Assembly (NCBI GenBank): GCA_022793815.1
Contig: JAAWDP010000019.1
Span: 105,015 to 169,014 of the forward strand
Origin: Clostridia bacterium
GTDB lineage: Bacteria; Bacillota; Clostridia; Christensenellales; Pumilibacteraceae
Length of the DNA stretch: 64,000 bases
Direction: 5' to 3'
Position 1 is the first letter of the stretch, and each line of letters starts with the position of its first letter. The position numbers and the translations under genes are program-made. Under the pieces are notes generated by a model, which saw nothing but the letters and a program-made list of their open reading frames with translations, was not told where the DNA came from and made no database searches. Positions 36,084-46,241 of this stretch are shown here, piece by piece.

Positions 36084-37445
36084 CTATGCCGTTTTATTCC
36101 TGCTTTTTGCAAGCAGTTTGCCTATTTCGCACGAATTTACACAATATACGACCGCGGCGAATATAACCGCGATTTTAAGCCAATTGACTGCGGCATACGC
36201 CGAATGACCGAGCAGAATATTCACCGCGAAAACGTCGAACGCGTAATACGTCAGCGGTATCAAGAGTATAATCGCGACTACCGAGGTTATACGCCGTGCG
36301 GACAAATACGCCGCCTTTCCCTCGAACGCCCGGGACGCCGATAATGCGGCAGGCGAAGCGAGAGCAAGCGCGCACATAAAGAAATAGGGATAGAGATTAT
36401 CCATTCCGACAATCGATTCCGCGGGCATAAACTGTCCCGTTACCGAAAGCGCAATACAAATTACACAAAGCCCGAACATCAAAACAATATTCAAAACGTC
36501 CAAACCTTTCGACAGTAACAACTGTTTCAGCGCGAACACCGCCGACGCGGCACAGCACGTCATCATGCAAATATTGGTTATGCCCGTAAGTCTTTCGAAA
36601 AATGTGGTCAGCGCACTGACGACGAGAGCCGCAATAAGCGCAGCGACGGACACGCCGAGCGCGGAGAAATTCACCATCTTTTTCTTTTTATCGCTGTCCG
36701 ACATGTCTGCAAACGTATACAGCAGCCGCACGGCAAACAGCAACGCAAGTACGAACAAAGCCACCGACGCCGAAAGCGGCGCTACTTTATCGCCCGCGAA
36801 ATAGTAGTCGCCCGCTGTTTCCGAGCCTGCGTAGACGCAAATCAAGCCGCCGAGTATGACGCACAGAACAATTAAAGCCGCCTGCAATGAAGCCGACACA
36901 ATGCCGTAAATCTTTTTCGGAATGAGTTTCCCGAATAAAGGAAGCACCGCGCAGAAAATCACGAATACGGAAACCGATATGTACGGAACCATAAACTCGG
37001 AAACGGGGCGAGGCTGAAACGACGCCGCAAGCATCCCGAAAGAAAAATAACTCATGAAAAGAATAATCGCGAACTTGCTTGAAAGCGCATAAGAATTCGT
37101 ACAGGCTCGTTCGGCGGAAACGGTTTTCCCGGTTGCGGCAGGCGTGCAAGGCGTTTCACATTCCTGCCGTCCGCTTTCGGGCGTCGCCGGGCTCGGTTCT
37201 TTATTCTCGGGTTCGGCTTTCGGTGCGGGAAAAGCGGCTTCGTTGCAATTGAGTATGTCGTCGACGGTGACTCCGAACAGTTTGGAAATCACGAGAAGAT
37301 TGCCTATTTCCGGCATACCCATGCCGCTCTCCCAGCGGCTTATCGCCTTATCGGTCACGTTTAGACGCTCGCCGAGTTCGGATTGAGTGTATTTCGCATT
37401 AAGCCTCAACCGCTTTATATAGTCGCCCACTGCTTTTTGGTCCAT
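36084..37445 (-). CDS. XRE-family HTH fused to a polytopic membrane domain
   Basis: 453 aa from the ATG with GAGGT upstream. Residues 5-58 form a Cro/C1-type helix-turn-helix (YTQSELGERLNVTDKAISRWESGMGMPEI). After a Pro/Glu-rich linker come about ten membrane helices. Such HTH-membrane fusions are common in Clostridia, where the regulator is held at the membrane and may sense envelope state; the mechanism is not known. The promoter contains an inverted repeat over its -35 box, suggesting autoregulation. The lipoprotein downstream is the likely partner. Confidence 0.8.
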   Translation of the reverse strand: MDQKAVGDYIKRLRLNAKYTQSELGERLNVTDKAISRWESGMGMPEIGNLLVISKLFGVTVDDILNCNEAAFPAPKAEPENKEPSPATPESGRQECETPCTPAATGKTVSAERACTNSYALSSKFAIILFMSYFSFGMLAASFQPRPVSEFMVPYISVSVFVIFCAVLPLFGKLIPKKIYGIVSASLQAALIVLCVILGGLICVYAGSETAGDYYFAGDKVAPLSASVALFVLALLFAVRLLYTFADMSDSDKKKKMVNFSALGVSVAALIAALVVSALTTFFERLTGITNICMMTCCAASAVFALKQLLLSKGLDVLNIVLMFGLCVICIALSVTGQFMPAESIVGMDNLYPYFFMCALALASPAALSASRAFEGKAAYLSARRITSVVAIILLIPLTYYAFDVFAVNILLGHSAYAAVNWLKIAVIFAAVVYCVNSCEIGKLLAKSRNKTA

Positions 37446-37475
37446 AGCAGAATACCTCGCTCCGTATTTTATCAC

Positions 37476-37504
37476 AGTATAGCACACGCGGTTTGTTTTT
37501 GCAA
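37476..37504 (-). promoter_or_regulatory. Promoter of the XRE-membrane/lipoprotein operon
   Basis: Minus-strand TTGCAA (37499-37504), 17-bp spacer, TATACT (37476-37481). Confidence 0.7.
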
Positions 37505-37509
37505 CAAAC
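37491..37509. promoter_or_regulatory. Inverted repeat over the -35 box, candidate XRE operator
   Basis: GTTTGT-N7-ACAAAC, a perfect 6-bp dyad centred on the -35 element. Position and symmetry fit an autorepressor site for the HTH protein encoded downstream. Confidence 0.5.
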
Positions 37510-37590
37510 GGTATTGCATCGGACGTTCTATTTATTATTTACTTTTGCGCCGAAAGGACTCTATGAATCGTAGAGTCGTATGTTTCGGCA

Positions 37591-37620
37591 AAAAACCGCC
37601 CGAAAAACTTACGGACGGTT
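37591..37620 (-). terminator. mscL terminator
   Basis: Stem AACCGcCCG/CGGaCGGTT, followed on the minus strand by a T run, 16 bp after the mscL stop. Confidence 0.7.
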
Positions 37621-37635
37621 CGACTTTTTTTGCTT

Positions 37636-38226
37636 TTATTTTTCTTCTCGCGCCTTGATTAAATCACGTATTTCGGCAAGCAATTGTTCGCTTGTCGCAG
37701 GGGCGGCGGCTTTTGCTTCTGCGGCTTTGCGCTCCTGTTCTGCCTTTGCGGCGGCGGTGAGTTCCTCTTCCTTTGCTATGACAGCCGCGTTTATTTCGGC
37801 TTTGGTTTTGCCCTGCGCTTTCAACTGCCGACGAAGCTCTTTATACTCTTTCTTGTTCAGAGTTTTATAACCTGCCTGCGCTTTTTCCAATCTGTTTTTT
37901 GCGCTCATGAATATACGAAGTACCGTAAAAATACAAAGCGCTATAATCAGAAAGTTGAGTATGCATTGCAGGAAGTTGCCCCAATGCAGCGCGCTTTCCG
38001 CTTTCGTGAGCACTCCTGCCGCATCGTACTGCGCCTCGGATATCACCCATTTCCAGTCGCTGATATCCAAACCGCCCGTAGCCGCGGAAATAAGCGGCAT
38101 TATTATGTCATTCACAAGACTGGTCACAATAGCGCCGAATGCGGTGCCGATTACAACGCCGACCGCCATATCGACGATGTTGCCGCGCGTTATGAACGCT
38201 TTGAAATCGGCAAAAAACTTTTTCAT
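37636..38226 (-). CDS. mscL: Large-conductance mechanosensitive channel MscL
   Basis: 196 aa. The pentameric channel opens under membrane tension and releases solutes on hypo-osmotic shock. N-terminal amphipathic helix and first membrane helix [24 protein letters not shown] match the family signature; the second helix is at about residues 85-107. The protein is about 50 residues longer than the usual 130-150 because of an Ala/Glu/Lys-rich C-terminal helix, probably a longer cytoplasmic coiled-coil bundle. AAAGGAG precedes the ATG. It has its own promoter and terminator. Confidence 0.93.
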   Translation of the reverse strand: MKKFFADFKAFITRGNIVDMAVGVVIGTAFGAIVTSLVNDIIMPLISAATGGLDISDWKWVISEAQYDAAGVLTKAESALHWGNFLQCILNFLIIALCIFTVLRIFMSAKNRLEKAQAGYKTLNKKEYKELRRQLKAQGKTKAEINAAVIAKEEELTAAAKAEQERKAAEAKAAAPATSEQLLAEIRDLIKAREEK

Positions 38227-38274
38227 ATCAATGTCTCCTTTCTTTTATGTTTTATAAATATATAAACCGAAATC

Positions 38275-38303
38275 ATTTTACATCGTTTTATAAAATTTGA
38301 CAA
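38275..38303 (-). promoter_or_regulatory. mscL promoter
   Basis: Minus-strand TTGTCA (38298-38303), 17-bp spacer, TAAAAT (38275-38280), in the gap between rfbC and mscL. No terminator hairpin is visible after rfbC. Confidence 0.6.
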
Positions 38304-38308
38304 GGAAA

Positions 38309-38914
38309 TTAAAAGTCAAATTCAAAAGTCTTGCTTAAAGTAAGCCATTTCTCATCCTTTTCGCTTAAAATTATCGGAGTCCCATCCTTTAAAGTATAGC
38401 CATCACCCGACGCAGTACCGTCATAATTGCCCTTTATCCCCCAATCGATGCCGACATCGGGGTCGTTCCAAGCAAGTCCGCCTTCATCTCCAGGATGATA
38501 GAAATCCGTTACTTTATAACAAAACTCTGCCTCGTCCGATAAAACCAAAAAACCATGCGCAAATCCTTCGGAAATATAAAACTGCTTTTTGTTTTCGGCA
38601 CTCAATTCTATACCGAACCATTTGCCGTAAGTTGCACTGCCCTTACGCAAATCGACGGCAACATCAAAAACTTTGCCTTTCACGACACGGACAAGTTTTC
38701 CTTGCGGATATTGTTTCTGGAAATGTAGTCCGCGCAAAACTCCTTTGACGGACATGGATTGATTGTCCTGTACAAAATCCATATCGAGTCCTTGCTCGGA
38801 AAAATCCCGCTTATTATACGTTTCCGTAAAATACCCTCGGCTGTCCCCATGCACTGTCGGTTCTATTACAAAAAGTCCGTCGATAGGGGTTTTGGTTACT
38901 TTTATCTGACCCAT
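38309..38914 (-). CDS. rfbC: dTDP-4-dehydrorhamnose 3,5-epimerase
   Basis: 201 aa cupin-fold epimerase, third step of dTDP-L-rhamnose synthesis. HGDSRGYFTETYN at the start, the catalytic histidine region VLRGLHFQ, and ISEGFAHGFLVLSDEAEFCYK are intact. Length is normal. It overlaps rfbD by 13 bp and is the last gene of the long polysaccharide operon. Confidence 0.95.
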   Translation of the reverse strand: MGQIKVTKTPIDGLFVIEPTVHGDSRGYFTETYNKRDFSEQGLDMDFVQDNQSMSVKGVLRGLHFQKQYPQGKLVRVVKGKVFDVAVDLRKGSATYGKWFGIELSAENKKQFYISEGFAHGFLVLSDEAEFCYKVTDFYHPGDEGGLAWNDPDVGIDWGIKGNYDGTASGDGYTLKDGTPIILSEKDEKWLTLSKTFEFDF

Positions 38915-39774
38915 CGAAAATCTATCTCCTTCAAATATCTTTCAAGCGCGTCGCGCCAATCGGGCAAAGGGGTGAATCCGTTTTCGGTAAGCTTGCTCTT
39001 ATCGAGCCTGCTGTTGAACGGGCGGGCGGCTTTACTCAGTCCGTATTCGCTCGTGGATACCGAAACAACCTGCGTTTTATATTTTGCCTGTTCGAAAATC
39101 GCCGCTGCAAAATCTGCCCAGCTTATGAAACCGCCCTCGTTCGTAGCGTGATAGCATCCGTATTTCTCGGTCAATGCCATATCCACAAGCAGCCGTGCCA
39201 AATCCGCTGTATAAGTCGGAGTTCCTATTTGGTCGTTTACCACACGCACAGTTTCCCTCTCATTGCCTATTTTGAGCATTGTTTTAACAAAATTACCGCC
39301 GTGAACGCCGAACACCCAAGCAATTCGCACTATAAAATATTCGTCGAGAATTTCTAAGACCGCTTTTTCTCCCGCAAGTTTGCTTTCCCCGTACACGTTA
39401 AGCGGTTTAAACTCGCGGCAATCGGCTTTCCACGGCTGTGTCCCCGTTCCGTCAAAGACGTAATCGGTGGAAATGTATACCATTTTACTGCCGACGGCTC
39501 TGCACTGCCGCGCTATATTTTTTGTACCGACTTCGTTTACAAGAAATACTTTTTCTTTATTCTCTTCTTCCTCGGCGGCATCGACGGCAGTCCAAGCCGC
39601 GCAATGAAACACGACATCGGGACGTTCTTTCAGCATTATGGATTCTACGCTTAACGAATCCGTAATATCCGTTTCCTCTTTATCCGTACCGACCGCCGTA
39701 AGTCCGCGCCGATTCAATTCGGCGACGATATCATACCCAAGCTGCCCCCTTGCGCCCGTTACCAATGCTTTCAT
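38902..39774 (-). CDS. rfbD: dTDP-4-dehydrorhamnose reductase
   Basis: 290 aa short-chain dehydrogenase-type enzyme that makes dTDP-L-rhamnose with NAD(P)H. Rossmann loop TGARGQLGYD, the conserved YISTDYVFDG, and the catalytic YGESKLAGE (YxxxK) are present. It overlaps rfbB by 4 bp (ATGA) and rfbC by 13 bp, so the three are translationally coupled. Confidence 0.95.
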   Translation of the reverse strand: MKALVTGARGQLGYDIVAELNRRGLTAVGTDKEETDITDSLSVESIMLKERPDVVFHCAAWTAVDAAEEEENKEKVFLVNEVGTKNIARQCRAVGSKMVYISTDYVFDGTGTQPWKADCREFKPLNVYGESKLAGEKAVLEILDEYFIVRIAWVFGVHGGNFVKTMLKIGNERETVRVVNDQIGTPTYTADLARLLVDMALTEKYGCYHATNEGGFISWADFAAAIFEQAKYKTQVVSVSTSEYGLSKAARPFNSRLDKSKLTENGFTPLPDWRDALERYLKEIDFRWVR

Positions 39775-40790
39775 CTGTTTTTGTACATCCTTTCGTAATA
39801 GTTCTTATACTCCCCCGAAATAATGGGCTCCCACCATGCTCGGTTGTCGAGATACCATTTGACAGTCTTTTTGACACCGTCTTTAAATCGGGTTTCGGGC
39901 AGCCAACCGAGTTCGCCGTGAATCTTGGTCGGGTCTATCGCATAACGCATATCGTGTCCTTTACGGTCGGAAACATAAGTGATGAGATTTTCGCTTTTCC
40001 CCAGTTCTTTACAAATAAGCTTGACTATATCGATATTTCTCATTTCATTGTGACCGCCGATATTGTACACCTCGCCCTCGCGCCCTTTATGAATTATCAA
40101 ATCTATAGCTTTGCAGTGGTCTTCCACATACAGCCAGTCGCGGACATTTTCGCCCTTTCCGTAAACAGGCAAAGGCTTGTCCGCAAGCGCATTTACAATC
40201 ATCAGCGGAATAAGCTTTTCCGGAAAATGATACGGTCCGTAATTGTTGGAACAGCGGCTTATGCTGACAGGCAGTCCGTAAGTGCGGTGATATGCCAGCA
40301 CAAGCAAATCCGCCGCCGCTTTACTCGAAGAATACGGGCTGCTTGTATGCAGACTTGTTTCTTCGGTAAACAACAAATCGGGACGGTCGAGCGGCAAATC
40401 TCCGTAAACCTCATCGGTGGAAACCTGATGAAAACGCTTTATTCCGTATCTTAGGCATGCGTCCATCAGAACCGAAGTACCCATTATATTCGTCTGCAAA
40501 AAAATACCCGGATTCTCTATGCTCCTGTCTACGTGGCTTTCCGCCGCAAAATTAACAACCGTTTCGGGATGTTCTTCTTCGAAAAGTTTATAGACGGCTT
40601 CCCTATCGCAAATATCGGCTTTTACAAACCGAAAATTTGCACTGTCCATAACGGGTGCAAGCGTGCTTAAATTTCCGGCATAGGTCAGTTTATCCAAACA
40701 GATAATCCGATAAGACGGATATTTTTTCAGCATATAAAATATAAAATTGCTGCCTATAAATCCGGCACCGCCTGTTACTATGACTGTCAT
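39771..40790 (-). CDS. rfbB: dTDP-glucose 4,6-dehydratase
   Basis: 339 aa extended SDR. NAD loop GGAGFIGSNF, the active-site STDEVYGDL and YSSSKAAADLLVLAY (YxxxK), and the substrate-binding RCSNNYGPYHFPEKLIP are all there. It converts dTDP-glucose to the 4-keto-6-deoxy intermediate. It lies 4 bp after rfbA. Confidence 0.96.
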   Translation of the reverse strand: MTVIVTGGAGFIGSNFIFYMLKKYPSYRIICLDKLTYAGNLSTLAPVMDSANFRFVKADICDREAVYKLFEEEHPETVVNFAAESHVDRSIENPGIFLQTNIMGTSVLMDACLRYGIKRFHQVSTDEVYGDLPLDRPDLLFTEETSLHTSSPYSSSKAAADLLVLAYHRTYGLPVSISRCSNNYGPYHFPEKLIPLMIVNALADKPLPVYGKGENVRDWLYVEDHCKAIDLIIHKGREGEVYNIGGHNEMRNIDIVKLICKELGKSENLITYVSDRKGHDMRYAIDPTKIHGELGWLPETRFKDGVKKTVKWYLDNRAWWEPIISGEYKNYYERMYKNR

Positions 40791-40794
40791 ATTA

Positions 40795-41676
40795 TTATTC
40801 CTCCTTTATTCCCGACACTTTTTTCAAATGTGAACCGTAAGGCGATTTGCCGTAACACTTCGCAATCTCGCCAAGCTGTCCCCCATTTATCCAGCCGTTA
40901 TTAAAGGCAATCTCTTCCGGCGCGGAAATAGTAACGCCCTGTCGCTGAGATAACACACGCACAAATTCGCTTGCCTCGAAAAGGCTGTCCATTGTACCGG
41001 TATCCAACCAAGCAAACCCTCTGTCGAGAAGCTGTACCGTCAAATCTCCCTTTTTCAAATACATGCGGTTAAGGTCGGTTATCTCCAATTCGCCGCGTTT
41101 GCTCGGCTTTATTTTCTTTGCAAATTCTACGGCGCGGTTATCATAAAAATACAATCCGGTTATGCAATAGTTTGATTTCGGTTTCTCCGGCTTTTCCTCG
41201 ACGGACAGCACTGTGCCGCTTGCGTCGAATTCGACTATACCGAAACGCTCGGGGTCTTTGACGCCGTAGCCGAATATGGTGGCCTTTCCGTCCGAGGCGC
41301 TGCGCTTTGCTTCGCGCAGCATCTTGCCGAACCCATGTCCGTAAAAAATATTGTCGCCGAGTATCATTGCCACGCTGTCATTGCCGATAAAGCTTTCGCC
41401 TATCAAGAACGCCTGAGCCAATCCGTCGGGCGAAGGCTGAACGGCGTAGGAAAGGTTTATTCCGAAATTCGTTCCGTCGCCCAAAAGCGCTTCGAAACGA
41501 GGCGTGTCGCTCGGTGTGGAAATTATAAGAATCTCTTTTATTCCCGCTTCCATGAGTGTGGAAAGCGGATAATATATCATCGGTTTATCGTATACGGGCA
41601 AAAGCTGCTTACTGGTAACTTTCGTCAAAGGATATAATCTCGTGCCGCTTCCCCCCGCAAGTATTATGCCTTTCAT
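40795..41676 (-). CDS. rfbA: Glucose-1-phosphate thymidylyltransferase
   Basis: 293 aa, first enzyme of the dTDP-rhamnose pathway. Nucleotide-binding [11 protein letters not shown], the substrate motif [14 protein letters not shown], and [10 protein letters not shown] and [10 protein letters not shown] are conserved. The order rfbA-B-D-C in one operon shows that the cell makes dTDP-rhamnose for this polysaccharide. Confidence 0.96.
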   Translation of the reverse strand: MKGIILAGGSGTRLYPLTKVTSKQLLPVYDKPMIYYPLSTLMEAGIKEILIISTPSDTPRFEALLGDGTNFGINLSYAVQPSPDGLAQAFLIGESFIGNDSVAMILGDNIFYGHGFGKMLREAKRSASDGKATIFGYGVKDPERFGIVEFDASGTVLSVEEKPEKPKSNYCITGLYFYDNRAVEFAKKIKPSKRGELEITDLNRMYLKKGDLTVQLLDRGFAWLDTGTMDSLFEASEFVRVLSQRQGVTISAPEEIAFNNGWINGGQLGEIAKCYGKSPYGSHLKKVSGIKEE

Positions 41677-41678
41677 TA

Positions 41679-43136
41679 TTATTCTTCAACCTCCTTATTC
41701 ACATCGTCGTTATCTGATTTTTTTCTTCTCGCAAATATCTGTTTGAACAGTTGTACAATCGACTTATAATTCGCAATGCCGTAAAGAACAAACAATCCCG
41801 CATAAACCAAACATCCCATCCAAAGAGGCAGTAACACCGCGGCGAGAATAAAACCCACAGTCATTATTGCTTCAAAAATAAAATCTTTCACTATGCGGAC
41901 TTTGATAACACGCAAAACACATATTTCGGATAGAATCGAATTCAACATTATGACGAACACGACGCCCGACAACAATGCAAACAGACTGTCAAACAAGAAC
42001 GCACAAAGCGAAAATACAACTATGCCTACCGTAATGGATATAAGGTTTACAATCAGCATTGTTTTTTCTTTTCTGTAAACCTTCAAATAATTGTTTGTAA
42101 GCAAGCTGACTTTCGACGAATAAATTATTATCGGCAGCAAAACCCCCAGATAAACAAGGCTGTCCGAATATTTCGGAAGCCACATGTTCAAAATCCAGCA
42201 ACCCGCAAAATAAAATATCATCATGAAAAACAACAACGGCGATAATATCGAACGTACCGTTTTATACATTTCGGGCAGCTTATTCTCGTCTATGCGTTTA
42301 AGCGAAGGAAACAGCACGACACTTATAGCCGTTATAAAAACCAAAAATAAGTTGGACACACTGAACGCAAACGACACTTTACCGAACAAAAGCTCGTCCC
42401 AATGCCATTGCACTATCATTTTTGCACCGCCGACAAGAAGCATTGCCGACCAATTCGCAATCATGAGCAGAATCCCCGACGAAACATTGTCTTTGAGCTC
42501 TTTGAATGCGTCGGAAAGTTTCAACGATTTCCCGAAATAAAGCCCCCTGTTGAATATTGCGCCTATCGCGATTCCTGCCGCATCGCCTATCAAATCGGCT
42601 ATACAGTACCAATAGAAATCGTTTGCTTTGAGCGCAAGCAAAATCACGGTTACAAGTCCGTACACAACACGCTGCGTTATCGTCAATACGGCATATTTGC
42701 TTATTCGGTTTGTTATCTGGAACATGTAAGAATTGTACGTTATAAGATTTTTCGTCACGACACCGACTGCAACGAAAACGAATATGTACTTATACGCACC
42801 GCCGAGCATAAAAACGGAAATCGCAGCCATTGCCAGCGTTATCACGGAAGTAAAAATCAAAAGAATCTTAAACTGCGAGCGCAGCCGTTCGCGGTCGAGT
42901 TCTTCGTAGTCGTACTTGGAATAGCGCAGCACCAATCCGTCGAGCAAACCGAAATGCAGTATGCCGACATATCCGACATACAGTACATAAACCTGCCAAT
43001 ATGCATACTGATATTCGTCGATAAGCTTCGGTACGACAAGATTCAGTATTACGCTTACCGCAAGCGATATGATTTGCACGGCTATCGATATGATAACATT
43101 TGTTGCAAATTTTTTTGTCGTTATTTTCTGCGCCAT
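41679..43136 (-). CDS. Polysaccharide flippase (Wzx-like, MOP superfamily)
   Basis: 485 aa with about twelve to fourteen membrane helices and a charged, Lys/Asp/Glu-rich C-terminal tail. The N-terminal [20 protein letters not shown] followed by [20 protein letters not shown] resembles Wzx proteins that move undecaprenyl-linked repeat units across the membrane. It lies between the SDR gene and rfbA in the polysaccharide operon, next to a polymerase gene, which supports the assignment. Substrate specificity cannot be read. Confidence 0.87.
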   Translation of the reverse strand: MAQKITTKKFATNVIISIAVQIISLAVSVILNLVVPKLIDEYQYAYWQVYVLYVGYVGILHFGLLDGLVLRYSKYDYEELDRERLRSQFKILLIFTSVITLAMAAISVFMLGGAYKYIFVFVAVGVVTKNLITYNSYMFQITNRISKYAVLTITQRVVYGLVTVILLALKANDFYWYCIADLIGDAAGIAIGAIFNRGLYFGKSLKLSDAFKELKDNVSSGILLMIANWSAMLLVGGAKMIVQWHWDELLFGKVSFAFSVSNLFLVFITAISVVLFPSLKRIDENKLPEMYKTVRSILSPLLFFMMIFYFAGCWILNMWLPKYSDSLVYLGVLLPIIIYSSKVSLLTNNYLKVYRKEKTMLIVNLISITVGIVVFSLCAFLFDSLFALLSGVVFVIMLNSILSEICVLRVIKVRIVKDFIFEAIMTVGFILAAVLLPLWMGCLVYAGLFVLYGIANYKSIVQLFKQIFARRKKSDNDDVNKEVEE

Positions 43137-43143
43137 ATCCTCT

Positions 43144-44133
43144 TTACTTATGTTTTTTCATATATTCTATTGTTTCCGAAAACATATCCGTAAGGCTTTT
43201 CTTCGGACGCCACCCTATCGCCCTCAATTTTTCGGACGATAAATTCATTTTCAATGTGGGCGCATATCCGAAACGCGAAATATCGCTTTCTTCGATTTTT
43301 ACTTTTATCTTTTCATTACCGAACTTTTCGCAAACCATGCACGCCATGTCATACACAGAACAATACGTTTCTTCGTTAGACGCATTATACGCCTCGCCTG
43401 TTTTTCCGTCCAGTAAAACGGTAAGTATAGCGTTTACGGCATCGTCCACCGAAAGATAGTTCCGTTTGGTTTCACCCTTTGTTTTCAAAACAATATTTTT
43501 TTTCTCTATAACACTGCGTGCAAATTCGGCAAATACCCTTTTATCCGAATATTCCACTCCGTGACCGAAAGTCTGCGTCAGTCTGACGACCTTTGCGGGA
43601 ACGCCGTATTGCGACGCATACGAAGCGCAAAGACATTCGCAAATGCGTTTGCTTTCGGGATAACACGAACGGACGCTCATGGTATCGAGTTCGGACGGAG
43701 ACGACTCCGTAATTTTACTTTCTTCACTCGGCGCGCCGTAAACCTCCATGGTTGAAAGATAAACGACTGACTTTACGTCGTTCGCCCTTGCAAATTCGAG
43801 AATATTTTTCGTTCCGGCGAAATTGTCGTTAATAACATTTACGGGCTCTTCCACGAATTTTCTGCTTGCCGTCTGACTTGCGCAGTGAATTATATAATCG
43901 ACTTTCCTATCCTGCGGCAGCAAATCGCAAATATCGCAAACGAAAATTTCCAAATGCTGTTCGGGCAATCCGCAAAACACTTTTTTCGCCTTTGTTTCGT
44001 TTCGCACGAGAGCAACAACGTCAATCGGATTAGCCCTGCAATCACTCAAAAGCTTTGCCGCAAGGGCGCGGCCTATAAGTCCGTTCGCACCCGTTATCAA
44101 TACTTTTTTGTCTTTCAACCGAGAAATATCCAT
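43144..44133 (-). CDS. NAD-dependent epimerase/dehydratase family protein
   Basis: 329 aa from the ATG at 44133, 1 nt after the upstream stop; an upstream TTG would add four residues. Extended SDR with NAD loop TGANGLIGRAL, HCASQTASRKF, YLSTMEVYG and catalytic SCYPESKRICE (YxxxK). It follows directly on the IspD-like cytidylyltransferase. IspD-like/SDR pairs in capsule and teichoic-acid loci often make a CDP-activated polyol or modified sugar; here the exact product is unknown. Confidence 0.85.
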   Translation of the reverse strand: MDISRLKDKKVLITGANGLIGRALAAKLLSDCRANPIDVVALVRNETKAKKVFCGLPEQHLEIFVCDICDLLPQDRKVDYIIHCASQTASRKFVEEPVNVINDNFAGTKNILEFARANDVKSVVYLSTMEVYGAPSEESKITESSPSELDTMSVRSCYPESKRICECLCASYASQYGVPAKVVRLTQTFGHGVEYSDKRVFAEFARSVIEKKNIVLKTKGETKRNYLSVDDAVNAILTVLLDGKTGEAYNASNEETYCSVYDMACMVCEKFGNEKIKVKIEESDISRFGYAPTLKMNLSSEKLRAIGWRPKKSLTDMFSETIEYMKKHK

Positions 44134-44134
44134 A

Positions 44135-44881
44135 TCAATCCCCAAAGCCGTAAATCTGTGCGTTCTCCTTTGCTTCCAAAATAGCGCGCATCGTATAGTA
44201 ATCGTCGGGAGTCGTTATTTTAATGTTTTCATAAGGTCCGTCAACCATATAAAGCTGATATCCGTATTTTTTCATAAGAGTACACGAATCAATCGTATCG
44301 AAAATATTTTCGGACATCGCCTTTTTATGCGCGCTCAAAATATCGTCGAGCCAAAAGCTTTGCGGCGCTTTCGCAACCCGCGATTTTTCTCTGGACGGAA
44401 CTTGTTCGACGCAGCCGTTTGCGTCAACTACGACAATGGTTTCCTTTACTATACCCGCAGTAACCGCACTGCCGCGCTCTTTCACACACTTTATATTTTC
44501 CGAAAGCAACCCGCTCGTAATCAGCGGACGAACGCCGTCGTGTATAAGCGCTATCGCTCTTTTATCGGCGGCAATTTCTTTTGCGGCACAAAGCCCGTTA
44601 TAAATTGATAACTGCCCCGATTTTCCTCCGCTGACGATTCTTTTCACCTTTCGGATACGGAACTTTTCCAACTGCTCTTTAAAATAGTCTATCCACTCTT
44701 CCACGCATGCAACGACAATCGAGTCTATTTCATCGTTTTTTTCGAAATGTTCGAGAGTATAAATTATTATCGGTTTTCCGTAAATCTCCAAAAACTGCTT
44801 GGGCTTTTCTTTGCTCCGCATTCTGCTTCCCACGCCGCCTGCGAATATTACGCCTATGTTCAAAATATCATCTTTTTTCAT
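44135..44881 (-). CDS. IspD/TarI-family cytidylyltransferase
   Basis: 248 aa. The CTP-binding signature FAGGVGSRMRSKEKPKQFL and IHDGVRPLI, KAPQSF and KITTPDD are the marks of the IspD/TarI family. In a polysaccharide locus this is more likely a TarI-type enzyme, joining CMP to ribitol phosphate or another phosphorylated alcohol, than the MEP-pathway IspD. Overlaps the Wzy gene by 14 bp. LicD in the same operon uses CDP-type donors in known systems, so this protein may supply its donor. Confidence 0.88.
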   Translation of the reverse strand: MKKDDILNIGVIFAGGVGSRMRSKEKPKQFLEIYGKPIIIYTLEHFEKNDEIDSIVVACVEEWIDYFKEQLEKFRIRKVKRIVSGGKSGQLSIYNGLCAAKEIAADKRAIALIHDGVRPLITSGLLSENIKCVKERGSAVTAGIVKETIVVVDANGCVEQVPSREKSRVAKAPQSFWLDDILSAHKKAMSENIFDTIDSCTLMKKYGYQLYMVDGPYENIKITTPDDYYTMRAILEAKENAQIYGFGD

Positions 44882-46241
44882 CAGCCACCTCGCACGGTTT
44901 TTTATCCGTTTGTTTTTGCACTTGCCTTTTAATACCGATTTTTATTTTTTTCATTCCGTAAGCCGAAAAGAACACTATCGAAATCCAAAACAGTTCATAC
45001 AGGAATCCCAAGTGGAATCTGCGGAAAAGCTGCTCCCCGATTATAAAATATATTATCGGATAAATCAACATGCAATATATTATCCACGCATAGCCATACT
45101 TGCTGTTTTTCACCTTCAAATATAACCATTGGTAAAAAGCGCCCATTATACAGGGAAAAAGAATAACTCCGAAATATCCGAAATCTTCTACATAGGGTTT
45201 CAAGGCGGTATAAATATTCGAACTGTAAATATAACCGTTAGGGGCAACAAATTCTATAAACGGGTCGAATTTATCGACTTGCGGAAAATTCAAAGTAATT
45301 CCCAACGGTTTGAGAATTGTACTCAATGAATTCAAAAAAGTAGAAAACGTGGACGCACCGTACATCAATTCTCCGTCGAACTCTTCTATCCACAAATTGA
45401 AATCGTATAATCCCGAACCTCCGTAAATTCCGAGCGACTTCAAAATATTCGACTGATATTGTTTCATTTTGCCCATAATGAAAAATATCAGCATCATTAT
45501 CAAGAGCAATACTACTACAACTTGCACGATTTTGGCATTCGCATTTTTTTTCTTGTAATTCTCCCGGAAAAACAAAACGAAAAGACATATAGCATAAAAA
45601 GCATACCGCAAAAAAATATTTCTGTCGGTAGATACCAAAACGACTATAAACAACATTAAAATAGGTATAACAATCTTAATTATGCTGACTCCGTCTTTTC
45701 CGGAGAATATGCGCTGAAACAGCCGAAAAGTATTGACATAAGCTATTGCGACGACGATTTCAAGCGCCTGATTGAAAATAAAACCCGGACTGTATCCGTT
45801 ATTCACTATATTTTCGTAAATCTGGCGTAATTTTGCCGTAAGTCCCGGCACGCCGCTGACCGACGACAGCATCCGCCACGAATACAAAACGACCAAACCG
45901 ACGGATATGACAAGCAGGATGTTTTGAGGATAGCGTTTTTTTATCGGACTCAATTTTATCGGAAGGCGGATTTCACAGTAAGAAGCATTTTCTATGGTTT
46001 TCGGTCTCAGCAGACAAACAGCAGTGCTTCCCACACCCCAAGCAAGAAGAGCGCTTGAAACGTACAGAATAAATTTTAAATTTATTTGCACTTCCCAATT
46101 CCGATAGTTTAATAGCACTATGAAAAACGAGGCGGATACGGCAAGACAAAGCAAAAACCAAGGCGACAGCAAATCCCGCTTACCGTTACGGTAAGCGAAA
46201 AATAAAAACAAAATGAAAATTGTCATCGCCAAAAACGCCAC
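44868..46241 (-). CDS. Oligosaccharide repeat-unit polymerase (Wzy-like)
   Basis: 457 aa starting at a GTG right after the upstream TAA (GGGG 9 nt before); an ATG lies five codons further in. About twelve membrane helices and a large outer loop near residues 270-350 (FDGELMYGASTFSTFLNSL to VAPNGYIYSSNIY), the usual layout of Wzy polymerases. Low sequence conservation is normal for the family. It sits between glycosyltransferase and cytidylyltransferase genes in the operon. Confidence 0.82.
   Translation of the reverse strand: MAFLAMTIFILFLFFAYRNGKRDLLSPWFLLCLAVSASFFIVLLNYRNWEVQINLKFILYVSSALLAWGVGSTAVCLLRPKTIENASYCEIRLPIKLSPIKKRYPQNILLVISVGLVVLYSWRMLSSVSGVPGLTAKLRQIYENIVNNGYSPGFIFNQALEIVVAIAYVNTFRLFQRIFSGKDGVSIIKIVIPILMLFIVVLVSTDRNIFLRYAFYAICLFVLFFRENYKKKNANAKIVQVVVVLLLIMMLIFFIMGKMKQYQSNILKSLGIYGGSGLYDFNLWIEEFDGELMYGASTFSTFLNSLSTILKPLGITLNFPQVDKFDPFIEFVAPNGYIYSSNIYTALKPYVEDFGYFGVILFPCIMGAFYQWLYLKVKNSKYGYAWIIYCMLIYPIIYFIIGEQLFRRFHLGFLYELFWISIVFFSAYGMKKIKIGIKRQVQKQTDKKPCEVADEKR

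Noticed and set aside
41649..41656. C6 run near the rfbA start as a contingency tract
   Set aside because: Too short, and explained by the Gly-Gly codons of the nucleotide-binding motif.
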